64,000 nt of DNA, from the NCBI GenBank assembly GCA_013397455.1, contig VYZB01000023.1, positions 4,510,995-4,574,994 of the forward strand, read 5' to 3'. This DNA comes from Crotophaga sulcirostris. Lineage: Eukaryota; Chordata; Aves; Cuculiformes; Crotophagidae. A program made the position numbers and the translations under genes. Below the pieces are notes generated by a model. It did not search any database. It was not told where the DNA came from and saw only the letters and a list, made by a program, of their open reading frames with translations. Shown here one piece after another: positions 47,701-60,493 of the stretch. Numbering within the stretch: the stretch's first letter is position 1; every line of letters begins with the position of its first letter.

Positions 47701-49050
47701 CCCTCCTGCCCTCTCCCCAAGAAGCTCTGGTCCCTGGCTATAGCTCCAGCTGCTTGGGTTGGCCCTGGTTTAGCAGTCCTACTTCATCAAGTTTTGTAAG
47801 GCTTTTACAGACCTGAGGGCAAAAGCAGGTCCTTATGTTCCACTTGCTGAGGCTTTGACCTTCTGTCTTTTTCTCCACTACTTCAGTTTGAACATTTTGA
47901 TAATGTTGCCTGATAGTCAACCTTGCAGACAAATGGTGTATGAAGTTTTACTGTGGAGTGAGACCAAAGAGGCTTTGGCAAACTCTGTTTTTAAATGTTC
48001 CTTTTAAAAGCCGGAGAGAACACAGGCTGTTGAAGAAGCTAAGTGTTTCTCTTCAGTGTTTGATATTGAAGTAATGCCACGTTATGCTAATTATTTAGAT
48101 TCGGTAACGTAACACAATTGAAAGTGAGTACTATAGTTGCCTGCCATGGTGACAAAAAAGCAAAGCATGAGCTAGTGCAAGCTAATGAAAACAAGTGCAA
48201 TTTTATACAGTGTAGAGACTATGAGCTGAGTTTTAGCCACATCAGCGAGTTTGAAATGTTTGCAGGTGTAGGTGTCCAGCAATCCTGAAGAGCCAGAGCG
48301 CAGTCTTGTACATTTACTTTACTAACTCATCTGAAAGGGTAGAATTCAAGGTAGATGTATGGGCATGCGCTTCTATATGTTTGTGGCTTGGGTGAAAGTT
48401 CTTTTGAGTATTTCTGTATTTAAGAGAATGCTCTGCAAGGACAAAATGGGTTGCTTTCATATCTGAAGCTTATTCCCGCTCATCTTCACCATCACAATAA
48501 TCAGACTCGGCCATTAAAATAAGTTAAACATGCAGAAATGAATTCTTAGTTATCTATGAATACAGGATAATTTGCAATGAAACTGAGCATAAATTCTAAA
48601 TTGCAGCCTCCAGGCTTATAAATGGAAGTTCAATGTAAAAGCTTATTTTTGCTAGTTTTTTTTTTTTTTGGTTATAGATGTTTCAGCCAGTCAAGAAAAG
48701 GAAAAAAAAATGCTAAGTGAGAGGAAGTAATTTGCCACCTAAATAATGATCAGTTAAGTTGAAGTAAGGTTTCCCACTAGTTAAAAAAATTGTTAGGTTG
48801 ATTAACTGACAAAATTGCATGCAGTGGATGCATTTCCAAACATCAAACTGGCTACTGAAAATATTCAGCCATTAAAATTAAACCAGCGTGATAATTAGGA
48901 AGTAGGAAAATCTCAGTAATGCTGTTCCTTGCTTTTCCTAACCTTTATCTGACTTTATTGTCTTTAGTAATTTTTGATGTTTGCCTCCTTGTTCAGTATA
49001 ACACACGAAGTGTTACTGTGTGCATTTATACTGATGGCATGTGTCTGAAG
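38770..49050. other. Mostly non-coding stretch
   Basis: AT-rich DNA with short homopolymers (13 T at 41,511-41,523; 14 T at 48,656-48,669), a GC-richer patch at about 47,450-47,780 and another at 42,600-43,400. Neither has spliceable coding structure I trust. One possible 49-nt exon is listed at 40,443. A block at about 41,440-41,720 combines ATTA-rich words with long unbroken low-divergence-looking sequence and may be conserved non-coding DNA. Confidence 0.4.
40443..40491 (+). other. Short exon-like piece
   Basis: The acceptor is CTCAGGCACTCGTGTTTAG and the donor is GCTGAG|GTAAGG, both good. The only open frame reads QCEVMLPALLNKLDAE (phase 2 in, phase 0 out). At 49 bases the open frame alone is not informative. 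Confidence 0.2.
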
Positions 49051-49054
49051 TATA

Positions 49055-49082
49055 GTCTCCCAAGTAAGTGTCTCCCAAGTAA
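49055..49082. repeat. Short direct duplication beside the CR1 insertion
   Basis: GTCTCCCAAGTAA occurs twice, at 49,055 and 49,070, separated by two bases, immediately before recognisable CR1 sequence starts. It may be local slippage rather than a target-site duplication, since both copies are on the same side. Confidence 0.6.
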
Positions 49083-49355
49083 CAAGTGATAGGATGACAG
49101 GAAATGGCCTAAAGTTGGGTCAGGGGAGGTTTAGATTGAGTATTAGAAAAGTGGGTGAAAAGAGTGGTGAAGCATTGGAACAGGCTGCCCAGGGAAGTGG
49201 TGGAGTCTCCATCCCTGGAGGTGTTCAAAAAGCGTGTATACATGGCACTTCAGGACATGGTTTAGCAGGTACGATGATGTTGAAATAATGGTTGGACTTG
49301 ATGAGGTCTTAAAGGTCTTTCCAGCCTTAGTAATTTTATGATTCTATGATTCTAA
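49080..49355 (+). repeat. CR1 LINE 3' end, relatively young
   Basis: A near-consensus CR1 3' end: GGAAATGGCCTAAAGTTG, CAGGGGAGGTTTAG, then GGAACAGGCTGCCCAGGGAA, CCATCCCTGGAGGTGTTC, GGTTGGACTTGATGAGG, and finally the tail repeat ATTCTATGATTCTA at 49,340-49,353. Truncated at the 5' side. The low divergence compared with the other CR1 pieces here marks it as the youngest transposable element in the window, and it identifies the genome as sauropsid. Confidence 0.95.
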
Positions 49356-49543
49356 GTTGAAAAGTCAGCTAATTAAAAGTCCTATCATTTGTTGGTGATG
49401 AGATGCTGGATACTTAAGGTGTTTTCTCACCGCATACGTCAAAATTTTTCTGCTCAGTCATAATCAAATCTTCCTTCTGCTTCTTCTCCTTTCCCTACAT
49501 ATTCAAAGTGAAAATGCTTCTGCTTACAGTCTAGCTCTGGACC

Positions 49544-49852
49544 TTGTCATGGGTTCAGAGCAGGGAGGTAAAGGCTGTGAGTTCACCCCAGGAAACCAAT
49601 GAACTCTCTCTTCCCAGGACATGGTTGGAAGCAGGAGGTGCTTCTCAGGCAGGGAAAGGCATAGAACAACTTCTTTTTGGGACTGCTTATTTTTTGAAGC
49701 ATTTAAATCAACTGGTGTCACCTTTTGTCCCTACAGAGTTCCCCGGTGATCTAAATGCCAGTCCTCCTGATCAGATCTCTGCTGGTGGCTGGCTGCAAGC
49801 AGGACAGTCTGCAGTGTTTGGGGGGCCAGAGGGAGAACAAAGAGATTTGTAG
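49544..49852 (+). other. 102-codon ORF with a strong internal acceptor
   Basis: An ATG-initiated frame with protein-like composition in its second half. At 49,739 a near-perfect acceptor (CACCTTTTGTCCCTACAG) starts a stretch reading FPGDLNASPPDQISAGGWLQ, then AGQSAVFGGPEGEQRDL, then TAG. The sequence is locally GC-rich and lies 200 bases beyond the CR1 element. Could be the terminal exon of an unseen gene or a non-coding transcript; no upstream partner was found. Confidence 0.22.
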
Positions 49853-50117
49853 CTCAAGAAACAGGAGATACCGGTGAGAAAAAACAAGGGAGGAAAACTT
49901 GATTCCAAAGAAGAAGGTAGTAGGAATCACTGTGTTAAAGTCAAGTGCTGATTTTTCATGCTACTGCCCTTCTGGTCTGCATCTGGTACTTAAGTGTAAT
50001 TAATGTCTACTTTTTCCTCTGAAGAAAATTACTTTCAGAAACGTTAAGCCTCAACCTAGCACAATTAAGATCCAGGGTAACTAAGCAGGCAGGATGTGAG
50101 GTTGGGGAGACATTGTC

Positions 50118-50138
50118 TGTGTGTGTGTGCGTGTCTGT
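50118..50138. repeat. (TG)n microsatellite, interrupted
   Basis: About ten TG units with a single C interruption in the second half. Confidence 0.85.
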
Positions 50139-51453
50139 ACTTGTATATTTCTGACAGATTCCGTAACTAGTATAGGGATAAAAACCTGTTTCATCTTATG
50201 AAACCTTGTGAACAAGCCATCCTATCTCTTATTACAGCTGTAACTGCAATTGCACAGCTCCTAAAAACATCTTTATTAAGATTCCATGTTAGCCTGCGGA
50301 TTGCATGGTAGGTTGTGCTTTCCACTTAAACTAAGTAGCGTAGTTGTCATTTATAAAAAAGTAATAAATAGCGCTGCATGTCTTAGGTAAAAATACCAAA
50401 CAGAAAGGACAATACGATCCATTTGATATGTGCTTCCCAGCAAGCCCATCACATCAGGGGCTGGACCAGGGAAGATGTTCTTAGAATTTGCTACAAAGAA
50501 GATTATGTTCCCAATAAAGATAAAAAGCTGGGGAAAATTTACTTCCCTGGCTGTGGTGATGTTCAGGAATTTTATTAGTCTCCTTTGTTGTAAAGAAAGA
50601 GCTCTAGATGCAGGAATACTACAAAGATACATCAAAGTTTTTCCACTTGAGCTGTTGCAGCTTCAGAAATTCCCCAGGTTGGTAACTCACATCTGATTAA
50701 CTGGGTTCTAAATCTCTCTTCAATCAATACTTAGACAATTTGGCCAGCACAGCCAACAGCCTTTTATTCCTGTCAGTGGCAAGAAGCAGCTATTGTTCCC
50801 AGCCCTTCCACACACACATGTGCACCCAGGGCTGCAGGGTAGCTGTGCAACGCCTGTGTGGTCAGTCCCAATCCCGGTATGTTTCTGGGGGTATTGGGCT
50901 CTAACATTTTGAAAGGGCAACCTCCAGAAGTTTCTCCTAGGCTGCCTCTCTCCATACACAGTGTGACACGTTTTACTATGTCTGGCGGCAAGAGTGCACA
51001 TAGAGGAAGTCTTTAGTGCTCCAAAAGGCACCTTCCAGCAGTGTTGTGCGCCTGTAAACTACGTCTCGCTGTCTGGGAAGGATTCAAATCTGGTTTTAAA
51101 GGTAGTTTTGGAACACAGCTCAAAATAAAATTTGAAAATATCTGTTACGAATTCAGATTGCCATGCTATTATAGCCTTGGTCATACATGAGTGAAAGCTG
51201 ATGTCTGTATTTGTATTAACACATTATCCTCCTTGTCATCATGGTTATTAATCTTATATGTAATTCCTTGATATCCTTATGGATATTTTGTTTTAATCCA
51301 GGTGAACTATGCAAAACGTCAACATTTTAATCCACTGCTTATATTGTAATCCATTAGCTGATGACTGTCTGATAGCAGGGCAGAAGAAAATAGGATTGGA
51401 TCACCACAGTTAGTGAGGAAAATTTCTCAGTGACATTCATATGAATTATTCAG

Positions 51454-51512
51454 TTTACTTCATAATCCACCAATTATATGACAGAGCCAATGCATTAGAT
51501 ACTATGAAAAAG
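51454..51512 (+). CDS. Candidate exon, right-hand gene
   Basis: The acceptor is CATATGAATTATTCAG and the donor is AAAAAG|GTAAGT (consensus). Only the phase-1 frame is open and it reads YFIIHQLYDRANALDTMKK, leaving in phase 0. The strong donor and protein-like end (DRANALDTMKK) support it, but I could not join it unambiguously to a neighbour. Confidence 0.3.
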
Positions 51513-52378
51513 GTAAGTTATATCTGAAACGTGAAGCTTTATTAATATCCCTGCTTTCCATCAACTTTCTTTAAAATCCATACTAACTTATTAAGAGATC
51601 ATAATACTTCATCTTTCCCCATCCTTTCCTCAGGAGAGGTACTTAAGTAGTAGATTGTTATACACTATAAAATAGGATTGCCAAATACAGAGTAGGCATT
51701 AGCTTTCCAGGTCAAGCTTCAGCTTCCCTTGCATGTGTATTTTTCATTCTTTTCTGAGGACAGACACATTTATGTATCATTGCACTGCAGGGGAAGAGCT
51801 ATTTATTCAATCGTTCATAGACTTGCCAGTATCAGAATGTCCCAACACTGCATTTACATCTCTATCATGGTGATAACATTGTGCAATATAGTGGATGTGG
51901 AATACAATTTGTCAGTGTTTTTATGTGCTTATAGGGCATACTAATGGCAAAACCTCTTGCTGACTTATTTCTTTCCTATGTATAAAACATTAATTTGGGA
52001 AGACTTGTTTACGATGAGCACTAGGGTAAACTATAACACTGTTGTATTCAATACTCAACTGCAAGCTCTTCATAAGGCTTTTATTCACTATATTTCTTAC
52101 TGACAGGGGAAGAAATTAAAATTTGTTCTGTAGTATAACACTAATTTTTAAGCATCCCATGGCTTAGGAAGTGTCCTTCAACCATCTGAGATCCCATAAC
52201 TAATGATATATTTAAACTTTCAGTCTAATTAAAAAAACTAAATGCATTAGTTCAAGCTATGTCTTTATTCGTATGTCCATATACTGGCTGTGATTACCCA
52301 TTTTATTATTCTATTTTTTTATGAAGGCGTATTTTTTTGCCACCCATGATGTCTTAAAAATGATGCTTCTGTGCTCAG

Positions 52379-52501
52379 TAGAGATTCTGTTTCTGTTTCT
52401 GATACATCAATGTCCAACACACATCTTTACTTACTGAATTTAAAGGATAAAAACAAAGAAACTTCATCCTCTACCAAGGAGAAGTTCCATGTTGGAAGGA
52501 G
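52379..52501 (+). CDS. Candidate exon, right-hand gene
   Basis: A 123-nt open segment after acceptor GATGCTTCTGTGCTCAG, ending at GGAG|GTTTGT. It reads RDSVSVSDTSMSNTHLYLLN, then KDKNKETSSSTKEKFHVG, a Ser/Thr/Lys/Asp-rich stretch of disordered type that chance frames rarely give. Phase 2 in and out. It does not fit the phase of 51,454 directly. Confidence 0.3.
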
Positions 52502-52998
52502 GTTTGTTGTGCCCCTGCATTATCACATGATACTCAGTCACTGTGCATGTGTCATTGCAATCACCCAATGACTTTACCAGTCTGTGTTGTTCTCATATTG
52601 AAACAAACAACAAAGAAGATGATGGTAGATATATACTCAGGTGTTCGTACATGTATACATTGAATCATTTAAAGAATCACCATATTGCCAAATTAACTAC
52701 TTTTTAGCTTAATTTAAAAAAAAATCCTTCTTGGTTTAAAATTATATAATATCTTTAATGTTTTCGTTACTCTCTTCAATATTTTCCTACCTTGTACTTT
52801 ACTGTTTTTACCATTGCTTCCACTGCACTGTCCATACTACTCATAAGGAAAGAGACTGTGCAAAGCCCAGGTTAAGTTGGGAGTATGACTCCTTCCGAAG
52901 CTCAGGTGCCTCAGCTGTACTGTTCCATCCACATCTGTAAATCCACTCACTTCTGGGAATAAACACATCAGATCTCTTGTAAATAAAAAAGAACTAAG

Positions 52999-53325
52999 CC
53001 TGGAAGTCTGGATAAGCATATGGAAATCAGGCAAGCAGTTATGGTGGAAGAGAGACTTCAGGTAGCAGAAATCAAGTATTTGAAGAATTTGCTGTTATAA
53101 TTAAAAACTATTGATAAAAGGAAACTGCTCAATGACTCGCAGTTGCTAGACCCACCAGAGCAAACCTGTAAAATGATTCTCCGTGCAACCAATCCTATTC
53201 ATGGAGACGCTGTGGTACATTTTCTCTTAGTATATAGTAGTAGAATAATTTTTCCTAAAGCTTTGTATCCTGTGGTTTCCTCACAGAAAATAACTCTTTC
53301 TGTAGTCCATCAAGCAGCTAAAATG
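52999..53325 (+). other. Exon-like cluster with very short introns, or one open stretch
   Basis: Three phase-0 pieces follow each other. 52,999-53,061 has donor TTCAG|GTAGCA and reads PGSLDKHMEIRQAVMVEERL. 53,143-53,214 has acceptor GACTCGCAG and reads LLDPPEQTCKMILRATNPIH. 53,287-53,325 has acceptor GGTTTCCTCACAG and reads KITLSVVHQAAKM. The gaps would be introns of 70-80 bases, and the last gap is itself open in frame. It might be a decayed coding region, but short open pieces like these also arise by chance. Confidence 0.22.
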
Positions 53326-55118
53326 GTTTGTAACAGCCCACACTGATGGCAGCTATTAAGACATTACTCATTTCTTTTCCCCTTCAGTGCATCATACAGT
53401 AAATGGCACAGCTATTGACTTCATGCAGACATCAGTTTTAGGCAAATAGAGATACTCTGAGATGTCTTCCTCACAGTGTTTTTTTTTCTGACCATAGGAG
53501 GTTAGTCTCATATTGCTGAAGTACAGTATTCTGATATAAAAGCTCCACATGTCAGATGTCAAAATAAGCACCCTCAATGCAAGTAAATGACTAGATGATA
53601 TACCACAAATATGTATCTCAGTGAGTTTCAGCTTCGATTTGTGTAAATGTTTGACTCCTGAGCTTTAAATTTATCCCTGCAACTACACTCCCCGTAAGTG
53701 GTTTTGTCAGCACCATTTTAGATTTCATATCTCAGATGGCCAGAAATTGATAAAGCCCAGTAAAAAGAAGGAGGTAGGAAGACTGAGGTGTTTGACAGCT
53801 GATGTAGATAGAAGAAAAAGAGGTTGAGGGGATGTTGAGAATATCCTTAGGAGGTCAAGGAGATCACATGGGTCACAGGAGAATAAATGGTCAGAGGTTC
53901 GGGTTCCCCATAGGCTATTTCAGTTTTAGGGCCAAAACTGCCCGGATCCAGTATATAGTCGTGAAAAATGCAATCAAATATCTACCTTGATGTTTTTGCA
54001 ATGCAAGCATGTGAATGTTTTCCTGGCAACAGGCTCTTGTCTTATCCAGTTTATTTCCAGTGTTCATAGTGCTTACAGCTGATGAGGATTATTACAGACG
54101 CTGTAACAAAATAATAAATACATTAGATGAAGCCCCCCAGTGGGGAGGTTCAAGTTCCTTGGCTTATTTATTGAAGACATATCTGTTGCACATAGCAGCT
54201 GCAACCTTACACACTAATTGCATTCAGATTTTAATTGTACCGAGTCTCCTTAATTGCCAGTCAGATGGGGTAATCATAAATGCAAAAATATGGAGGATCA
54301 TATGGGTATGCTGAATATATCTACAATTTCTTAAAGTTACGAACTTTATGCAGAAAAAAAAATGGGGCACAGCGATTTAAAGGCCATTTAAAAACGTGAG
54401 ATCTTTTCTTTTGAGCATTCACTGACTCTGTAGCAATAAAAAGCCATGCCAGATTTTGATTTTTCAATAGGCATTTTCTTTGAATAAGAAGTCCTTTTGT
54501 TCTGATTTTGGCTTCTTGAACAAGAGTAGCCACGCACAGAAACTTGTCTGTCAAGCTGAAGATGGTACAACACTATTTTCTTGACATTTCTCCCTTGCAG
54601 AAAATTATAGCTTTCAAACAGTTAGGTCAAGCTGCACTTCAGAATATAAACAGGTCTTTATCTCAAAATGAGTCAGCCCCCCTCCTGCCAGCTTCTTAAT
54701 TTCCTGTGGCAGCAAATGTCTGCCTAGACAGGGTTCTTCCTGGTTGGTTTTCAATTAGTCTTCTTTGGCTGCCCAACTGTTTGTGCAATGGAGAGAAAGA
54801 GTCCTTCAGTCATTAATGAGGAAAACCACTCCATAAATAAAACAGCCAAGGTTTAATCTTTTGAAAAAAATTGGAGAAGGCAGATATTAATCAAAGTCAG
54901 TCACGGAAAATACTTTATTTATTGAAAAAAATCAAAGCTCTGTAATTGTCTGACCCAATAAAAGGACAGAGCAAAATATCTGATTAACACTGAACTGAAA
55001 TGTTGTGTGAAAATCTGCTATAGAAAGGCAAGAAGAAAAAAAAAGAATGAACTGAACTGAAACCACAGGAGAAATGCTGATTTCCTGAGTGTTATTAGCA
55101 AAGCAGGAATTAAGCCTT

Positions 55119-55232
55119 CCTTGTAACCTTGAATGTTGCCTTTTTTTCTGAAGAAAATGCAGTGATTTTAGGATTCCTTGTAGTCTTGTATGTTGTGGGT
55201 TTTTCTGAAGAAAATGCGATGATTTTAGGATT
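55119..55232. repeat. 57-bp tandem duplication
   Basis: Two adjacent 57-base copies, each starting CCTTGTA and each containing TTTTCTGAAGAAAATGC and GATTTTAGGATT. They differ at around nine or ten positions, so the duplication is not recent. Confidence 0.85.
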
Positions 55233-58200
55233 TTATTCTATACGTGCCCTTTGTTGTTGGGTTTCTATACTATTCTGAAACACAAAATTTCTTTACAGGT
55301 GTAACTTTCTGTTCTTCAGAAGAAATAAAACAATTATTTTATTTCCTATCATCTGCCATGCTACAACTATTTCTCATCCTGTTTCCAAGTACCCTCTTTT
55401 CAGCTCCCTTTTCTGCAAAACACAGCCGAAAACATAGCCATGACTTGACCATCATGAGGGGAAAAATATACTGTACGTACCCAAGCTCATATCACAGACT
55501 ACAATGGTGTCACTCGTTTTCTGTTGCAGTCCAGACTTATTCATACCTGAAGGAGGGTCACACAAATTAGTGAAATGAAGAAATAAAGATACAGAGAAAC
55601 AACTGTGCGAGTCCCACAGGGATGCATTGGATTAACTTCTAGTTAGTTCAGAAAATTACGCTGAAGTTGCTTTTCCTAGGAGCACAGAAAGAAACTGCAA
55701 CTTTAAAATAGCAGTTCAACGGGTACATCAGCTAGGTTTTTATGACTGAGTTACATGCGTCAGACAACAATTGGTAAAAACACAGTTTATTTCTCTGTTG
55801 TTGCAAGATAATAGAGATTTGCAAGAACATTGTTTTCATATCTATACAGAATCCACAGCTCAGCACAGCCTTCCTTAATTTGTGATCAATTGCTTTGTCT
55901 CTAATTAAACTAGTTGCCTATGCAGTCCACCCTTAGGTAGGACACAGTCTTTTGACTTCACTCTATTTGTACATCGTGTATAGCACAAAAAGTAAAGGGC
56001 TTTCTGAATAAGAGGAATCAATTGGAAATACGTTGTCTTTCCTATCTGAGTTGTGATGTGGCTGGTTCATGCAGAATGGTCAAGGTCCCATTTGCTGATA
56101 GCAGTAAGCTGACCTAGCTTCTTCAAGGAAACTGCTCACAGAGATTTCCAAACACAGAGGGAAAATTAGCAGCTTTCTAGTCTAAGGTGATTGTACTCTG
56201 GCTTATCTGGAACTGTTGCAGCATTTAAAACCAGACACCAGAGTTTTCTGTAGTTTCATATAGATATAGACTTCTTCTCTGTCCCTTTCCCACAGCTCCA
56301 GGAACTTACCTACCCCCACCTCTGCAGGAGAAGGGCAGGATGCAGTGGGCTGGCATCCTACATGGGGTTGTATAATCGGGCACTACATGTTTCTCTCATT
56401 ATATAACATGATAGAGGGAGTGTTTGAGGTTTTTTAAGCAACTAATACGTTGCCCTAGGCTAGCTGGCTCTCTTGCATGGCATAAACTGCAGACTTGCCC
56501 TCTGTATTGCCACCTGTAGATGGAAATTATTGTATGTCCTAGGCAAGAAAATTCTGTTGCACATCAATGGATTTCAGTTAAATTCAAATGCATCTTTCAG
56601 AAAACCATCACATTATGATTTAAGAATTGAGTGAGTACAAATATTTCCTTTTCCTTTCAGTTTGTGTCTCTACTAGCTTGTTTAATGAAAGAGTTGCTAC
56701 TTCTCATTTGTATTTTAGCTTCTGGCTATTGGATATTTTTACAATCAGTGTTCATCTAAAGAATTTTTAAAATCAGCTGTTCCTTGTACAGATTCACACA
56801 GATGTTGATTGAAGACGTTTCTTCTAAGGACTAGGTGTCCTCTGTCTATTAGCTGGTGAGATGGTAGATGAGTGTGTATGAGGATAGAGAGGCAGGACTA
56901 TAAATGGGTCAAAACTAGCATGCTTGAAACCTCCATGCTCCTCCAGACTAGCTCAGCTGCCTCCCGCCAACTGCCCTCAGAAAGCCACCGACACAAACTT
57001 CCAGAGGTCAGAAGTAATGTCCATGCCTGTGGCTTCCCAATATACAGCCTTCAGTGCAAGATATTCTTCTATTTATCAAAGAATTAGCTGTCACAGGCCA
57101 TTTGTGTTTAGTGAATTGTAAGCAAGGGGAATGAAAAGAAAAAGGACGACAGACCCACCACGTGTTCCAGACTTGACCCTGTGGCTTTGTTCAACTTCTT
57201 TCAACTTCGTTCAGCTTCTATTGATGTAGTATTGAAGATAAGCCTGAATCTTAGAAAAATTTGATCCAGAAGTAAAGTACAAAGTTCTTGAAATTCAGCT
57301 TTGATTTGATTTGAGCTCTGTTTTCTGAGTGTGATAAATTGCAGCAAGGTTTCCTTGCCACCAGCTTTGAACCTAATACCTTCAGGTTGGTTGAATAACT
57401 AAATAATTTACTTGATGAATTTCCTACTATTTTTGAAAGCCTTATCTCTGAAAGTTGTTTTTCACTTCCCAAATAGCTCTGCGAGATAAGTGCTAGAGGA
57501 GTTCCTGACAAATTTCTTGGAAGTTAAAGAAATTACTGTTAGCAAACAGCCATCAAAGAAACATATGTTCATCCATTTTAGTCTTGCCTGTGTTGTATAT
57601 CTAAAATTATAATGTATTTTTACTGGAGAAGAACCTATACTGTTAAATCAGTCAGTGGACTGTAACAGAATGGTGCCAGCCAAGAGGATATATTTTGTAA
57701 AAAGTGGACACTTCTGGCTTTTCTGAAGATAATTGGCTTGGCTTTTTGAGACAAGTCATGCGGCTCTTCTGAGAAGAAACGCATATTAAATGAAATGCCA
57801 GTTTGAAGAGTTTAAGAATGATTCCTCCTTCCACGGATTCATCAATTTTCCTCTAATATTAATGGCTTTAAAACCTACCTTAACTAAGGAGGTAGCTCAA
57901 AGAATTATTGTGTGTCTCCCACCAACTGCATGAAGTGTAATGCATCCATGGAGGGGAACTTAATTTTCTCTGTCTCCACAGAATCAGGTCAATGTTTCCA
58001 TCCTCCTAGAAAGACAGATGGTTTCCACAGCAGAGGATTATTTTTGGGTGGTGGTGAAGAATAGAAGTGTAAACATGTAAAAATTTCAACAACACTGAGA
58101 AGATTCTCCACCCGGGAACAGCAGTGTGGGAAAGACAGAAAATAGTCTGTTTTGTTCCCATTAATGTGGTATCTCTCACATGTCCTGATACTTCATTTTT

Positions 58201-58774
58201 TCCAGTTCCAGAATTAAACAAGTAGAGGGATTTCCAATGCAAATGTTATTGCTGTTTATCCTACATATCCACCTCGTAGTGTGTGGAAATGGTAGGCTGA
58301 CAGCTTCTTTCATGTCTCTTCTGATTACTTCTCTCATAAATTGGTGTAGCTCTTCTCTGCTGACCCACAATTACTTATCTAGTTACTCACAGCCAGAGTA
58401 ACAGACACAACAGAAAATGCCATCACTCCTGGGAACATGTACCTACAAAACATGTGCAACACATCTAATGTCCTACAAATTACAGATCGGCATATATAAA
58501 TACATTGTCAAGTGGGGCATCAGACACTACAGAGCATAGGACTCACTTGTCTTTGGGATGAAATATATTTCCCACTTTACTAAACGTGTGCAGCAGATGG
58601 AGTAGGGAATGCGAAAGCCTACTGAGGCAATGGTCAAGCACATCCAGAGGCGGGCATTTACAAGACTGGGAGGCACTGACAACAGATTTATGCCAAGAAC
58701 TGGAGGCACACTGGTGTCTAAAATAGGACTTCTTCACCTAAATCTATGTAGACATCCTGCTTTAGAGTCTTGGC

Positions 58775-58826
58775 CCAAATCCTGTAGCAATGTCATGGTA
58801 CCAAATCCTGTAGCAATGTCATGGTA
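58775..58826. repeat. Perfect 26-bp tandem duplication
   Basis: Two identical 26-base copies beginning CCAAATCCTGTAGC and ending GTCATGGTA. The identity suggests a recent event or an assembly/slippage artefact. Confidence 0.95.
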
Positions 58827-59653
58827 AATAATGAAACAGAATTCAGACTTTCTGGAATTGAGGCCAAGTCATTTGCCCATACTGTTTACCAACATTGTTT
58901 CCTTCCCATTCACTGCAAATTTGGTTTTGTTCAAAAAAGTGACAGGGAGCCTTTGCTTCATGCTTTCATTTCAATATTAAAGCCATTCATTTATGCCCAT
59001 AAATTAATTTAATCCAGAACTGACGTTTAATCTGCAGATTTAATGACAGATTTCCTCATATCCTAATGACTTCTTCACTTCTGGAAAGGAATTTTTTCTT
59101 TTAAGAATCTGTATTAATCAGTGCAAGCAGACAGTGTTCCTAATTGCTTCAGAAGCCAACAACAGTAATGTGATATCACGTTGTGTCAAGAAATAGTATA
59201 GTAATTGCTGAGAAAACTTTTTTTTCCAATTTGTTTAGGTGCTTGGCTTTTTTCCCCGTCTCTCATCTCGTTTCTTTTAACGAAACAGTGAATACCAAGC
59301 TTGTTACAAGACTCTTCATCTCCTCATGAGAAGTACTGAGAGGATAAGGATGCAGGGAGCGTTTGTTTTCACTAGAGGAATTGATGTTCGCAGCATTTGT
59401 CCCATAATAAGTGGATTGCTTTCCCAGCTAAGATCTTTCACTCTCCCTCCTAAAGAAGACTCAGTTTATAAATGTACCACCTTTCATAAGGCTACCGTGG
59501 AGAGCCAAACATTGCCAGTTATAAGATTTGTGAACTTAATGTTGTTCCCATGAACACCATACACCTGGCTTCCATGGCAGCTGGCCTCGCTTTTGTGAAA
59601 GCATTGCCTTTGCGTTATCTTTAATCCCTTTGAGACATCAGCTAACTTTTGAA

Positions 59654-59707
59654 GGAATATGGCTCTAATTGTGAAAGGAATATGGCTCTAATTGTGAAAG
59701 GAATATG
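59654..59707. repeat. 23-bp tandem repeat, 2.3 copies
   Basis: GGAATATGGCTCTAATTG plus five bases is repeated twice perfectly (59,654-59,676 and 59,677-59,699), followed by eight bases of a third copy. Confidence 0.95.
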
Positions 59708-60329
59708 CCACTGATTTCCCATGCTTCCACTCTACTGTGCTGTGTTAGAGTCAGATTTTTGTACTGCTTCCATCCAGATCACCAGACAAGACAACATAAG
59801 GTATGAATTCGTGCATAGCCAGTGCTAGAGACAGAGGTATTGGAACGTCTTATTTTGACCTGGAAAACTGGAAGACTAGGACATAGTTCCAGATAACAAC
59901 TTTTCCCCGGACTTTTCAAACCAAAGTATTTGCAGGAAGCTAATTCAAAGTTTCAATGAGCAACCATGTAAGAAATCTCCTAAAAGCTAAAGTTATGTTC
60001 CTTTAACCATGGAGCACAAATAATACAATATGACTCTGTGACCAGCCACAACCGTGCAGTGCATCCTGAATGTTTCATTTTAAAATAAATTTATAATAGA
60101 AATGAAATATAATTTCATACACATGTAGACATATCATTCCAATATGAAATTGAATGTGCTAAAATCAACTGGTATAAATATCTTTTACTGTTCACTCTTT
60201 GCTCACATATTGCAATCTCTGAAGCAAAGTAGGACTTCAAACACAAGCTCCTCTTGTGCCTTAGACTCTTTTTTCCATATATAGGAAAAATCTTGTCATT
60301 AACTACTTATTCTCACCCACAGTAGAGTA

Positions 60330-60465
60330 AGGAAAATTCTTCAGGGACTTTAGGTTAGTCAAGAAGAAGATATAAGAAACATTTCTTCATCTAAAGGATT
60401 ATTTTATAATAATGTGACTAAGACAAAGTCCCTTCTAGGAAGTTTTTACTGCTGTCTGCAAAAAA
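60330..60465 (+). repeat. Possible very old CR1 fragment
   Basis: ATAAGAAACATTTCTTCATC, then CTTCTAGGAAGTTTTT, resemble the CR1 sense blocks 'ataaggaaacatttcttcac' and 'gcctagggaagtggtg' in the right order and spacing. Short and diverged. Confidence 0.35.
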
Positions 60466-60493
60466 ATTAATTTTCAACAGAAGGAAATGAGTG

